59,132 nucleotides of DNA from Streptomyces sp. S3(2020) (GCF_013044505.1 NZ_JABERD010000041.1:1-59132), one strand, 5' to 3'. Positions 45,375-54,516 are shown, counted from the stretch's first letter. Made by a program: numbers and translations. Notes: generated from the sequence alone by a model not told the origin.

Positions 45375-45931
45375 AGGGACGGAAAAGGGCCTGAGGGACT
45401 GTTCGGTCCCTGGGCTTCAGTCCCTGCTATCTGTGCAGGTCAGAGCGTTTTGGGGGTCCAGATCAGGGACTGTAGGGACTCAACTTCCTAATTATGAGCT
45501 GGAGTAGAGCTTTTTTCGTACGCGCGTGCGCATCTGCACCAACATGTCTAGTTCAGCTCATAATTAGCGAGTTGAGTCCCTACAGTCCCTGCTGCAGATG
45601 GGTGAAACGCTCTGACCTGCGGTTATGTGCAGGGACTGAAGAGAGGGACGGTCCCTGCAGGGACCCTAGGTTCAGTCCCTGGAGGCGCTCTCGAGGATTC
45701 AGTCCCTCCAGCCGCCCTCAAGGGACCCAAACGGAACCTGCCGGTGGGGGAGTGGCGCCTCACCGGAGCCCCAAGGGACTCAAGGGACCGAAGGAACTGA
45801 TAGGACGCCACGCGGTGGGAGTTGCCGGGCTCCCAGTTGACATGCCTCTACACTCTTCCCGAAACACAGTCCCTTCGGTCCCTGATACGGCATCACCCAC
45901 ACCCGTGGCCTGGTGTTTTCTCAGGGACCGA
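45375..45931. repeat. Iteron array B: ~20 copies of AGGGACYSA, candidate origin B
   Basis: Units at 45375, 45394, 45465/45474, 45631, 45644, 45659, 45721, 45774/45783/45792 and 45923, and reversed at 45403, 45417, 45573/45582, 45672, 45699, 45866/45875. Most are in head-to-tail 9-bp pairs. The unit differs from array A by one base (AGGGAC versus AGCGAC). A very long dyad (45435-45620) lies inside. Another unit (46123-46131) is inside the Prim-Pol B gene. The 680-bp region 45293-45972 holds no gene. Confidence 0.8.
45435..45620. repeat. 186-bp imperfect dyad inside array B (origin core)
   Basis: Outer arms 45435-45450 and 45605-45620 are 16-bp perfect complements; inner arms 45464-45501 and 45554-45591 match in 36 of 38 positions and include paired iterons plus CTAATTATGAGCTG. 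A 52-base AT/GC-alternating centre separates them. The arrangement suggests bidirectional unwinding or plasmid copy-control structure. Confidence 0.75.
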
Positions 45932-45972
45932 GCCACAGAACCGAACCACGAGACCCGACAAGGACGATCAGC

Positions 45973-47049
45973 GTGCCGCGCCCCGGTGACATCAGCCTGC
46001 CTGCCGCCATGGCCAGGTCCGCGACACCGCACGCCGTCGCCCGCTGGTGCGCCGCCCAGGGCTGGCCGGTCCACCCCCTGGCCCCCGGTCGAAAGACCCC
46101 CGCCGCCAACTGCCCGGAATGCAGGGACCGAAGCCACGACCCGAAGACATGCCCCTGTCTGCCCGCTGGACGCCCCTGCCACGGCTTCCACGCGGCCACC
46201 ACCAACATGGGGTATATCGACGCCTGGTGGGGGAGCAGTCCCTCCGCTGGGGTGGGTGTCGCCTGCGGTCCCGCCGAGCTCGTCGTCCTCGACGTGGACG
46301 CGCACAGCGCCCAGGTCCCCGACCGCGGCCGCCTCCTGCCCGGCATCCCCATCCCCGACGCCGTGAACCTCACCGGCCTCGCCTCGGGCTTCGACACCCT
46401 CGCCCTTCTGGCAGCCTTCCGGGGCCAGCCCGACCCGGCCCACGACGAGACGACCCTGCGTGTGCGCACGCCCTCCGGAGGCCTGCACATCTGGTACCGC
46501 AACCCGTACCCGGCAACCCGGCTGCGCTGCTCGACCGGCTCCAGCCCCAAGGTCGCGCTGGCCTGGCAGGTCGATGTGAGGGCCGATGGCGGCTACATCA
46601 TCGCCCCCACCACCCGCACCGCCCAGGGCACTTACGCCCCCGAGGGCACAGCCCGCCTGCCCGCACCGCTGCCCGGCTGGCTGCACACCGAACTCGTCCG
46701 CACGGGCCATGTCGTCACCCCACCGGTCCCCAGGCAGCCCCTCGCGCGCACCCGCCGTACGCGCAGACCCGCCGCAGCCCACCGTGTCCTCACCCCGCTG
46801 CTCGACGAGATCGCCGAGTGCGCGACCGCGTCCGAAGGAACCGGGTTCACGGAGAAGCTCAACCGAGCCGCCTACACCGCAGGAGGCCTCGTGGCAGCCG
46901 GCCACCTGGAGGACACCGCAGTCCGCGACCAACTCCGGGCCACGGCCGACGAGGCGAGGCCCTGGCAGACCGCCCGCAACGAAAAGATCATCGACGACGG
47001 CCTTGCCGCTGGGGCCGCCCACCCGTTCCGTCTCGAAGGACGTTCATGA
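45973..47049 (+). CDS. Replication-module B bifunctional primase/polymerase (Prim-Pol)
   Basis: 358 residues, paralogue of Prim-Pol A: WPVHPLAPGRKTP, Cys/His insert (CPECRDRSHDPKTCPC), metal motif LVVLDVDAH, TLRVRTPSGGLHIWYR and the C-terminal FTEKLNRAAYTAGGLV. The GTG at 45973 has AAGGA nine bases upstream; an earlier ATG at 45913 would run through an iteron. The stop overlaps the helicase B ATG. Confidence 0.88.
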   Translation: MPRPGDISLPAAMARSATPHAVARWCAAQGWPVHPLAPGRKTPAANCPECRDRSHDPKTCPCLPAGRPCHGFHAATTNMGYIDAWWGSSPSAGVGVACGPAELVVLDVDAHSAQVPDRGRLLPGIPIPDAVNLTGLASGFDTLALLAAFRGQPDPAHDETTLRVRTPSGGLHIWYRNPYPATRLRCSTGSSPKVALAWQVDVRADGGYIIAPTTRTAQGTYAPEGTARLPAPLPGWLHTELVRTGHVVTPPVPRQPLARTRRTRRPAAAHRVLTPLLDEIAECATASEGTGFTEKLNRAAYTAGGLVAAGHLEDTAVRDQLRATADEARPWQTARNEKIIDDGLAAGAAHPFRLEGRS

Positions 47050-48581
47050 GCAGCGCCGAGAGCATGCCGCGGTTCGACGCACAGGCCGCGGCTCAGCAGA
47101 TGCTCGACCTCCAGGCGGCCGAGCAGCCACCCACACTGCTCCCCGCGCAGGCCTCCGGCATCGGAAGCACCCTGCCCTTCGCGTCCCTGCAGTCAGGCCT
47201 GCTGCCCCCGCACCTCAGCGACCGGGGCAACGCCCGTCTCTTCGTCCAGCTCTACCGCGACCAGTTCCGCCACGTGGAAGGCCTCGGCTGGTTCTCCTGG
47301 GACGGCTACCGCTGGAAGCGCACAGGCGGCGAGAAGGCCGCCTTGTGGGCAGCGGGGGAGATGGCCGAGGACATGCCCGAGACCGACCCCCGCGGGGTCT
47401 TCAGCAACCGGGAACTGTCCTCGCACAAGAAGAAGACGCTCTCCACCACCGGCATGAAGGCCCTGCTCACTCAGGCCAAGGCTTCCCCGGATCTCTCCGT
47501 CGACCCCGACACCCTCGACGGTGACCCCTACGCCCTGTGCACCCCCGGCGGCGTCGTGGATCTGCACACCGGGCACGTCCGCAAGGCGGACCCCACCCTG
47601 GACTTCCACTCCCGCGCCACCAGCGTCGCCCCCCAGCCCATGGAGACCCCCCGCTGGCACCGCTTCCTCGCCGACACCTTCGGCGACGACGCGGAGGGCC
47701 AGGAGATGATCGACTTCCTTCACCTGCTGCTCGGCTACTCCATCACCGGCGACGTCGGCGCCCAGGTCCTGCCGTTCCTCCACGGAGAGGGCAAGAACGG
47801 CAAGAGCGTCCTGCTCGACACGATGATCCAGATCCTCGGCGACTACGCGGACGCCGCCCCGCCCGGCTTCCTCATGGACCGCGGAGCCTTCTCCGAGCAC
47901 TCCACCGAACTCACCGAACTTCACGGCCGCCGCCTGATCGTGTGCAGCGAGCTCAAGCCCAACGACAAGTTCGACGAGGCCCGGGTCCGCCTCCTGACCG
48001 GCGGCGACAAGATCAAAGCCCGTCGTATGCGGCAGGACTACTTCTCCTTCACACCCACCCACCACCTCTGGCTGCTGGGCAACCACCGCCCCGAAGTCTC
48101 GACCGGCGGCTACGCCTTCTGGCGTCGCATCCGACTTCTGCCCTTCAGCCGCACCGTCCCCGCCGCCCGCCGGATCGACAACCTCGCCTTCGAACTCGTC
48201 CGGGACGAGGGCCCCGGCATCCTTCACTGGCTCATCGAAGGCGCCCGCCGCTACCTCCTCACCCGGGACCCCCTCGAAGGCCCCGACCGGGTGCGGATCG
48301 CCACCACCGCCTACGCCAACACCGAAGACCACATCGGCCGCTTCCTCGACGAGTGCTGCACCCGTGCCGGCGACAACGGCAGCGAACTGCGCGTCGAGCA
48401 GGGCCTGTTGTTCACGGAGTACAGCTCCTGGTGCAACGTCGGTGAAGGGATCCGCCCCGCCTCGCCCCGCGCCTTCGCCACCCGAGTCCGCCAGGAAGTC
48501 GGTCTCGCCTCACCCACCGACATGATCAAGTCCAATGGCCGCAAGTACTACCCGGGCATCGCCCTCCTGGGGACCGAATGA
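47046..48581 (+). CDS. Replication-module B SF3-type helicase (phage/plasmid primase D5 family)
   Basis: 511 residues, collinear with helicase A. Walker A is GEGKNGKSVLLD near residue 250; shared blocks include FLHLLLGYSITGDVGAQV, LLTGGDKIKARRMRQD and LWLLGNHRPEV. The N-terminal ~60 residues diverge from helicase A and could hold origin specificity, although that is a guess. A 160-bp gap separates it from the module's small protein, unlike module A where they overlap. Confidence 0.88.
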   Translation: MSSAESMPRFDAQAAAQQMLDLQAAEQPPTLLPAQASGIGSTLPFASLQSGLLPPHLSDRGNARLFVQLYRDQFRHVEGLGWFSWDGYRWKRTGGEKAALWAAGEMAEDMPETDPRGVFSNRELSSHKKKTLSTTGMKALLTQAKASPDLSVDPDTLDGDPYALCTPGGVVDLHTGHVRKADPTLDFHSRATSVAPQPMETPRWHRFLADTFGDDAEGQEMIDFLHLLLGYSITGDVGAQVLPFLHGEGKNGKSVLLDTMIQILGDYADAAPPGFLMDRGAFSEHSTELTELHGRRLIVCSELKPNDKFDEARVRLLTGGDKIKARRMRQDYFSFTPTHHLWLLGNHRPEVSTGGYAFWRRIRLLPFSRTVPAARRIDNLAFELVRDEGPGILHWLIEGARRYLLTRDPLEGPDRVRIATTAYANTEDHIGRFLDECCTRAGDNGSELRVEQGLLFTEYSSWCNVGEGIRPASPRAFATRVRQEVGLASPTDMIKSNGRKYYPGIALLGTE

Positions 48582-48741
48582 CGCACCGCACACCACCCCC
48601 GACCACCCCCCACGCCCTACATCTCACCCAGCGGCCGAACTACGATGTACCCCTGGCCCCGCTAGCGGTGGCCCCCAGAACACGCACAGACCAGTCCGGC
48701 CCCCGCCCAGCGCACAGGCCGGCGAAGGAAGGGCTGCGGCC

Positions 48742-49125
48742 ATGAGCTCGCTGTTGACCGAGAGCGACCTCACTCACGAGGCGGACGTCGTGTGGCTGGA
48801 AGAGCCTGACAACCTCGATTACGTCCGCCAGGCCCTGGACAAGACCAAGCGCCGCAACAACAAGCCCCCGTATGCCCGGGACGGCCGTATGGTCGGTTAC
48901 GCCCTCCTCAACGACGAGGCCGAACCGGACCCCGACAGCGGGCTCTACAAGCGTCGGGTCTTCTTCCTCCTCCCGCACGACCGGGACACCCTCCCCGACG
49001 GGCTCTACCGTGAGGGAGCCCCCGGCGAGGCGGTCGACCCTCGCACGATCGAACCCAAGAAGCCGGGCGCGAAGACCCCTCGCTCGCAACGAGGCCCGGC
49101 CGCCATAGCGTCCGTGACGCCGTAA
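48742..49125 (+). CDS. Replication-module B small protein (unknown)
   Basis: 127 residues, paralogue of the 133-residue protein of module A: VVWLEEPDNLDYVRQALDK, RDGRMVGYALL, RRVFFLLPHDRDT and GAPGEAVDPRTIEP are shared. The C terminus is basic. GAAGGAAGGG lies upstream of the ATG. Two parS-like sites follow. Function is unknown; duplication with the replication genes is the only clue. Confidence 0.7.
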   Translation: MSSLLTESDLTHEADVVWLEEPDNLDYVRQALDKTKRRNNKPPYARDGRMVGYALLNDEAEPDPDSGLYKRRVFFLLPHDRDTLPDGLYREGAPGEAVDPRTIEPKKPGAKTPRSQRGPAAIASVTP

Positions 49126-49181
49126 TCGGCCATCACAAATCACCCAAAGGGTCTTTTAACGTCCTGAACTGCCCACCCTGG

Positions 49182-49206
49182 CAAGCTATTACGTCGTAAT
49201 AGCTTG
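49182..49206. promoter_or_regulatory. parS-like site 6 (25-base palindrome)
   Basis: Core TATTACGTCGTAATA at 49187-49201, extended by CAAGC/GCTTG to a perfect 25-base palindrome, 57 bp after the small-protein stop. Confidence 0.8.
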
Positions 49207-49250
49207 GGCGCGGAAGGACGTGGCGGGGCGAACTCTCCCTACGCGGGCCC

Positions 49251-49267
49251 CTATTACGACGTAATAG
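49251..49267. promoter_or_regulatory. parS-like site 7
   Basis: CTATTACGACGTAATAG, 17-base palindrome, 65 bp from site 6. It is the last copy before the biosynthetic genes resume. Confidence 0.78.
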
Positions 49268-49394
49268 TCGAGGGCGAACCCAGAGGGCGTAGAGAGCGGG
49301 TCCGGGGCATCTTGAGGTTTCGGGGGCACCACGGTTCGTGGGTGTTAGATGAACTTCGTACCCGACTTCCATCACGCCGAAAGGTGGGCATGTG

Positions 49395-49520
49395 ATGACC
49401 GCAAAGGCTGTTGTTGACATGGTCCCCGCCGCTGGTCTGTGCGACATGTTCACCTCGACGTCGGTCGTAGCGGACGGAGGCGGTGTCGTGCTCTCTCTCG
49501 CGGACGAGAAGTGGCAGTAG
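49395..49520 (+). CDS. Possible small protein, 41 residues
   Basis: ATG preceded by AAGGTGG at eight bases; the peptide begins MTAKAVVDMVPAAGLCDMF and ends VVLSLADEKWQ, with one cysteine and reasonable composition, and a strong hairpin follows at 49543. No family is recognised. Within the 596-bp stretch 49126-49721 nothing else resembles a gene. Could be a spurious frame. Confidence 0.3.
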   Translation: MTAKAVVDMVPAAGLCDMFTSTSVVADGGGVVLSLADEKWQ

Positions 49521-49542
49521 GAACCATCTGACTGTGTAGCAG

Positions 49543-49593
49543 TGCGTCTGCGGCGAGTCAGCCAGCGCCATCGCGCCGCTCGCCGCAGACGCA
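49543..49593. terminator. Hairpin with 15-bp perfect stem
   Basis: TGCGTCTGCGGCGAG and its complement around a 21-base loop, between the plasmid module and the convergent large SARP gene. Likely terminator for one or both sides. Confidence 0.65.
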
Positions 49594-49721
49594 GCGAGTT
49601 GTGGCAAGACACCCTGCCGGAGCGGCTGGCCCGTGCCTCCTGCGCACGCTGTGCCCCCTCACGGCCGAAGAGACACCGGATGCCGAAGAGTCCACACCGG
49701 TAGTCCCGACGCCACCCGCGT

Positions 49722-52484
49722 CTATCGCAGACTCGGCATCTCCCGGAACGGCGAACCCTCCTCGGACCCGCGCGGTGAACTCACCCGGGCCCCGGAACCC
49801 GCCCGAACCGCGGACTCATGCCTCCCACGCCAGATCCCCGGCCGGACCTCTGTCCAGCCCGGATGGGCAGAGCCGTCCCGCAGGCGGCCCAGCCAGCGGC
49901 GTGCGAAGGCCTCCAGGCGCCGGTCGCCGAGTGTTCCGGCGAGGGTGAGGCACTCTCGGAAGTGATCCTCGGCAGTGGAGGCGCCTCCGGCGACCAGGGT
50001 GTGCAGGCCGAGCACCCGATGCGCTTCGAAGCAGCCTCGGGTGTCGTCGGGAGCCCGGAGCAGGGTGGGCGTGACGAGACCGGCCGCGAGGGTGCCGGCT
50101 CCGTCGACCAGGTGCACATCGGCCAGCCCGGCCAAGGCACGGCTGCGCTCGGTACTGACGGCCTCCGGGCTGGCCAGTACCCGCTCGTACAACTCCCGCG
50201 CGGCTACGGAACGCTGGCGCTGCCAGGCCAGGTCGCCCAGGGAACGCAGCAGCCGAGCCCGAGCCGCCTCGTCCGTCAGATGTCCCGCGGCGTCCAGAGC
50301 CAGCGTATGAGTGTGTTCCCAGACGTCCCAGGCGGCCAGCGCCTCCAGGAAGACGGTCATGGCGTCGGCCAGGCGCACGGTCTGCGCCCACAGGCCCGCG
50401 TCGTGGACCTGGTCGAGCAGGGCGACCAGGTCATGGCGTCGGCGGGTGAACCAGTCCAGAGGGTGCAGTCCGTCCACGCGGGCGGCCTGCTGCGCGGACC
50501 CGGCCTGGTCGGCTGCCGCTGTGCTCAGCCGGGTGAGGGCGGCACGCACCCGGGCCGGCTGCTCCTCGCCGAGGGCCTCGGCGGCGGTGAGCCGCTGTAG
50601 TTCGGGGAAGCGGTGGCGGGTGCCGTCCGGGGCGCTGATCAGGAGGCCCGCGGTGACCAGGGAACGCAGGGAGAGCGTGGCGGCCTCCGGGGATACGCCG
50701 AGCGCCACAGCGGCGGCGGCCGTGGTGAACGGCCCCGAGGGCAGAAGGCTCAGGAGGCGGGCCGCCTGGCGGACCTTCTCGGGTGCCGTGGTGTACGCGG
50801 CGTAGAGCGAGCGCCCGTACTCCTCGTCGAGCGTGCGCAGCGCGGCCGGGCGGCTCTCGGCGGACAGTCGGGTGGCGATGTCGGTGGGGGAGTGGTGCGG
50901 GTGGAACATCAGGTGCTGTGCCACGGCGCGCAGTGCCCCGGGGGACCGCCCGCACTGGTCTGCCAGCCGGTCCCAGACATCCCTCGCGCCGCGCGCTCCG
51001 GGCGCGATCTCCGGCTCGTCCGTGTCGTAGTCGTGTCCCTCGTCGGTGCCTTCGGTGTCGTCGGTGTCTTTGACGTAGGCGGGGGTGGAGTACGGGGCGG
51101 TTCGGTGGTCGTGCGATGTGAGCAGCAGGTCGCGGGCATCGGCGGACGGCAGTTCCTCAAGCGGCAGGACGGGGCCGTCGAGGCCGGACAGTACGGGGCG
51201 GCTGGTGGCCAGGGCTGTGCAGCCCGCCGGCAGTGGCAGCAGCAGGCGCAGTTGGCCGGCGTCGACGGCGTCGTCCAGGAGCAGCAGCAGGCGTCGTCCC
51301 TCGGTCAGCCGGTGCACGGTGTCCCGCAGGGCAGTCACGGAGTGCGGCGGCCGGCCGCCGGCGCCGAGGGCACGCAGTACCGCGTGCAGGACCTGCACCT
51401 CGGGCAGCGGATGCCCCGCCTCGTCGCGCAGCCCGACCAGGACTTGCCCGTCGGGGAACAGCTCCGTCACGCGGTGCGCCGCGCTCACCGCGAGTGCGGT
51501 CTTGCCCATGCCCGCAGGGCCGGTCACCTGGACGCAGCCGCCGGGCAGGTCGCGCAGCCACCTGGTGAGCTGCTCCAGCTGGGTCGTGCGGCCTGTGAAC
51601 AGCGGGTCGGGGGAAGGGAATTGAGTGAGCCTCAGGGAAGTGGTGGGGGCCGGGTCGGTGATGGCGGCGGAGGGTGGCCGGTCGGCGGTGAGCCGCTGCT
51701 GCCGCTTTGCCGCAGGCTCCAGCAGGGACGGGTCGCCGGTCAGGATGCGGCCGTGCAGCTGCTGGAGCCGTCGGCCCGGCTCGATGGCCAGCTCCTGGAC
51801 CAGGGTGCGCCGCAAATCGCTGAAGGTGCGCAGCGCGTCCGCCTGCCGGCCGGTCCGGTACAGCGCCACCATCAGGTGTGCGTGGAAGTCCTCGTGCAGA
51901 GGCAGCTCGGTGGTCAACGCCTGGAGTTCGCCGAGGACTTCCTGGTGCCGGCCCAGCTGGAGTTCGGCGCGCACCCGCTGTTCGAGCGCGGCGAGGCGGG
52001 CCTCGGTGAGCCGGACGGACATGCTCTTGAGCAGGCTGCCGTGCGGGGTGTCCGACAGGAGCGGCCCGCGCCACAGGGCGAGTGCCTGCCGTTGCAGGTC
52101 GGCGGCGTCGGCGTGGTCGCCCTGGCCGAGGGCCTCGCGGCCCTGGCGGTGCAGGTCCTCGAAGACGGCCAGGTCCAGCTGGCCGGGGTCCACCCGCAGC
52201 AGATAGCCGGGAGCGCGGGTGAGCAGGGCGTCGCGGCCGAGCTCCGGCTGCACGTCCTGGAGCAGCTTGCGCAGTTGGGAGATGTACACCTGGAGTGTCG
52301 TCATCGCGGTGCGCGGCGGATGCTCGCTCCACAGTTCGTCGATCAACCCGTCGACGGAGACGACCTCGTTGGGACGCACCAGCAGTGTCGAGAGCACCAC
52401 CCGTACCTTCGCGGCGCGCGGTGTCACGGTCCGGGCACCGGCCGCCGTGGTCACCTCCAGAGGTCCCAGCACCTTGAATCGCAT
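49722..52484 (-). CDS. AfsR-like large SARP with NB-ARC ATPase
   Basis: 920 residues. Order: winged-helix DNA-binding domain (1-95, FKVLGPLEVTTAAGARTVTP), activation domain (95-245), NB-ARC-type ATPase with Walker A VTGPAGMGKTALAVSAAH near residue 321 and LLLLLDDAVDA as Walker B, then a helical TPR-like C-terminal part. An acidic insert (KDTDDTEGTDEGHDYDTDEP) near residue 475 breaks the ATPase region. It is a broad activator, as AfsR. The last ~30 residues (ARVSSPRGSEEGSPF) are low complexity. It is divergent from the acyl-CoA dehydrogenase gene. Confidence 0.9.
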   Translation of the reverse strand: MRFKVLGPLEVTTAAGARTVTPRAAKVRVVLSTLLVRPNEVVSVDGLIDELWSEHPPRTAMTTLQVYISQLRKLLQDVQPELGRDALLTRAPGYLLRVDPGQLDLAVFEDLHRQGREALGQGDHADAADLQRQALALWRGPLLSDTPHGSLLKSMSVRLTEARLAALEQRVRAELQLGRHQEVLGELQALTTELPLHEDFHAHLMVALYRTGRQADALRTFSDLRRTLVQELAIEPGRRLQQLHGRILTGDPSLLEPAAKRQQRLTADRPPSAAITDPAPTTSLRLTQFPSPDPLFTGRTTQLEQLTRWLRDLPGGCVQVTGPAGMGKTALAVSAAHRVTELFPDGQVLVGLRDEAGHPLPEVQVLHAVLRALGAGGRPPHSVTALRDTVHRLTEGRRLLLLLDDAVDAGQLRLLLPLPAGCTALATSRPVLSGLDGPVLPLEELPSADARDLLLTSHDHRTAPYSTPAYVKDTDDTEGTDEGHDYDTDEPEIAPGARGARDVWDRLADQCGRSPGALRAVAQHLMFHPHHSPTDIATRLSAESRPAALRTLDEEYGRSLYAAYTTAPEKVRQAARLLSLLPSGPFTTAAAAVALGVSPEAATLSLRSLVTAGLLISAPDGTRHRFPELQRLTAAEALGEEQPARVRAALTRLSTAAADQAGSAQQAARVDGLHPLDWFTRRRHDLVALLDQVHDAGLWAQTVRLADAMTVFLEALAAWDVWEHTHTLALDAAGHLTDEAARARLLRSLGDLAWQRQRSVAARELYERVLASPEAVSTERSRALAGLADVHLVDGAGTLAAGLVTPTLLRAPDDTRGCFEAHRVLGLHTLVAGGASTAEDHFRECLTLAGTLGDRRLEAFARRWLGRLRDGSAHPGWTEVRPGIWRGRHESAVRAGSGARVSSPRGSEEGSPFREMPSLR

Positions 52485-52767
52485 ACGAGAACCCCCGCTC
52501 TCTGCCGTCGGTACGGGACGTGCCGGACCCTTGGCCGTGCGATCAGCCGGTCAAAGGCATGAGGCATCTGCACTGTAGGGACATGGCATCCCCCTGCTGC
52601 GGACAGGCACACCCCAGTTTTGCGCTCCGAGGGCCGTTTCCTGCGGGAATGCGTGCTGCGGTGGGGTATCCACAAGTGTCTCTTTAGCCGGTCTCGACAC
52701 GATCCGGACTGAGAGCGCAGCGCCGTGCGGTGCGGCGTGCGGTGCGGCGTGCGTCAGGGGGGTCGAC

Positions 52768-54516
52768 TTGAGCTCGCTTTCCATGATCACCGCGCCGGTC
52801 CGGGTGGCCCCGGCGCGTGCCCGGGTGCGGCGGATCGAGGCGTTGCTGGGCGATCCGGCCGAGGACACCAACCCGGCCGGGTACCGGACGTTGCTCGCCG
52901 CCGACCGGGCCGCGGTGATCTGCGATCCTGCCGAGGCAGTGCTGGACTCCTTCGGGATGAACGAGGAGTTCGTTCCCACGGCCCTGGGTGGCCGCTTCGA
53001 CTCGCCCGAGACGCTGGTGCAGGTGCTGCGGGCGGTCTTCCGCCGTGACGCCGGCCTCGGCATGGGGTACGGCATGAGCACCTTCGTGGCCGCCAACCAT
53101 GTGTGGATGCGGGGGACCGCCGTCCAGCAGCGGACCTTGGCCGGGCAGCTGCTCAGCGGTTCCAAGGCGGCCATGGCCCAGCACGAGACCGCCCACACCA
53201 ACGACTTCCTGCGCAGTCAGGTGCGGGGCACCGCACGGCCCGGCGGACTGTCGGTGACCGGGGCCAAGCCCGTCATCAACAACCTCCAACGGGCCGACGC
53301 GCTCGTCATGGTGCTGCGTACCGCCGAAGGACACGGCGGCGGCTGTCTGTCCGCGCTGCTGGTGGACCCTCGGGAGCTGCCGTCCGGCCGTTTCGAGATC
53401 ACCCGTCGGCCGAGTGCCGACGCGGTGGGCCTGCGGGGCTACTTCCGCACCGGGGCCCGCTTCACCGACTGCCCGGTGCCTGAGGACGCCCTCCTCGGCC
53501 CGCTGGGCAGCGGGGTGCCCACCTCGCTGCTCTCCTTCCAGATGAGCCGCACGCTGGTGGCGTCGTTGGCGGTCGCCGCCGTCGACACCGGTCTGCGCAC
53601 CGCCCTTCTCGCCGGCCGCGGCCAGGGAGCTGGGGTGGGGGAGGCCTCGGACCCGCGCAGTGCGGCGGCGACGCTCGCCTGCGCGTTCACCGACCTGTTG
53701 CTGTACGACAGCCTGGCGGTGGCCGCCACCCGGGCGCTGCACCTGCGGCCCGCCGAGACCGGCCTGTACTCGGCGGCCGTCAAGTCGCTGCTGCCGAAGG
53801 TGCTCAGGGACACCCTTCACGACCTGGCCAGCGTGCTCGGCTCGCAGATCTACACCCGTGAGGCCCCGGTCGGCATCTTCCAGAAGCACCTGCGCGACGT
53901 GCCGGTCATCAGCCTCGGACACGCGGGCACCGCCGCCTGCCAGGCCACGATCATCCCCCAACTGCCCTGGCTGGCCGGGCGGTCGTGGTTTGTGGACGAG
54001 GAGGCCCCGGCGGCGATGTTCCGGCCGGGCGCCCCCTTGCCGCCGTTCTCCTACGACAGGCTGGTGCTGACCGACGGACGCGACAGCCTGAGCGCCTCGT
54101 TGCCGGCCATCACGGCCGGGCTGCCCGCCCGTGATCCGGTACAGCGCGCCCTGCGCACGCTGGCCGGGCTGATGGTCGACGAACTGAGGGATCTGCGCGG
54201 CCGGGTCCTCGCGCTGGAGCCGCCCGGCCCGCAGAGTGCTGTCAGCCCGGCGTGGTTCGCGCTCACCGACCGCTATGTCCTGGTGCTGGCCGCGGCCGCG
54301 GTCCTGGGGGTGTGGCGGCACAGCGACGCGCTGAGCGAGCCGTTCCTGGCCGATCCCGCGTGGGCGGCGGCGGCACTGCACCGCATCGCCGGACGCCTCG
54401 GCATCAGGGACGTCGAACTGCCCGCGGAGTGTCTGACGCGGGTGCACCGGGAGCTGCTGACCCGGTTCCGCGATCCGCACGGCTTCGACCTCTACGACAT
54501 GCCGCTGGCCGACTGA
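52768..54516 (+). CDS. Acyl-CoA dehydrogenase/oxidase-family protein
   Basis: 582 residues, the long acyl-CoA oxidase-like version of the ACAD fold. Seen are AMAQHETAHTNDFLRSQV in the middle beta domain, a substrate/FAD region TGAKPVINN, and a C-terminal helical half with LASVLGSQIYTREAPVGIFQ (normally housing FAD contacts). The classic catalytic Glu cannot be assigned by eye. The TTG at 52768 has AGGGGGG five bases upstream; an ATG at 52783 is the alternative. It precedes a phosphopantetheinyl transferase gene, so it may oxidise a carrier-bound acyl or aminoacyl chain. Confidence 0.75.
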   Translation: MSSLSMITAPVRVAPARARVRRIEALLGDPAEDTNPAGYRTLLAADRAAVICDPAEAVLDSFGMNEEFVPTALGGRFDSPETLVQVLRAVFRRDAGLGMGYGMSTFVAANHVWMRGTAVQQRTLAGQLLSGSKAAMAQHETAHTNDFLRSQVRGTARPGGLSVTGAKPVINNLQRADALVMVLRTAEGHGGGCLSALLVDPRELPSGRFEITRRPSADAVGLRGYFRTGARFTDCPVPEDALLGPLGSGVPTSLLSFQMSRTLVASLAVAAVDTGLRTALLAGRGQGAGVGEASDPRSAAATLACAFTDLLLYDSLAVAATRALHLRPAETGLYSAAVKSLLPKVLRDTLHDLASVLGSQIYTREAPVGIFQKHLRDVPVISLGHAGTAACQATIIPQLPWLAGRSWFVDEEAPAAMFRPGAPLPPFSYDRLVLTDGRDSLSASLPAITAGLPARDPVQRALRTLAGLMVDELRDLRGRVLALEPPGPQSAVSPAWFALTDRYVLVLAAAAVLGVWRHSDALSEPFLADPAWAAAALHRIAGRLGIRDVELPAECLTRVHRELLTRFRDPHGFDLYDMPLAD

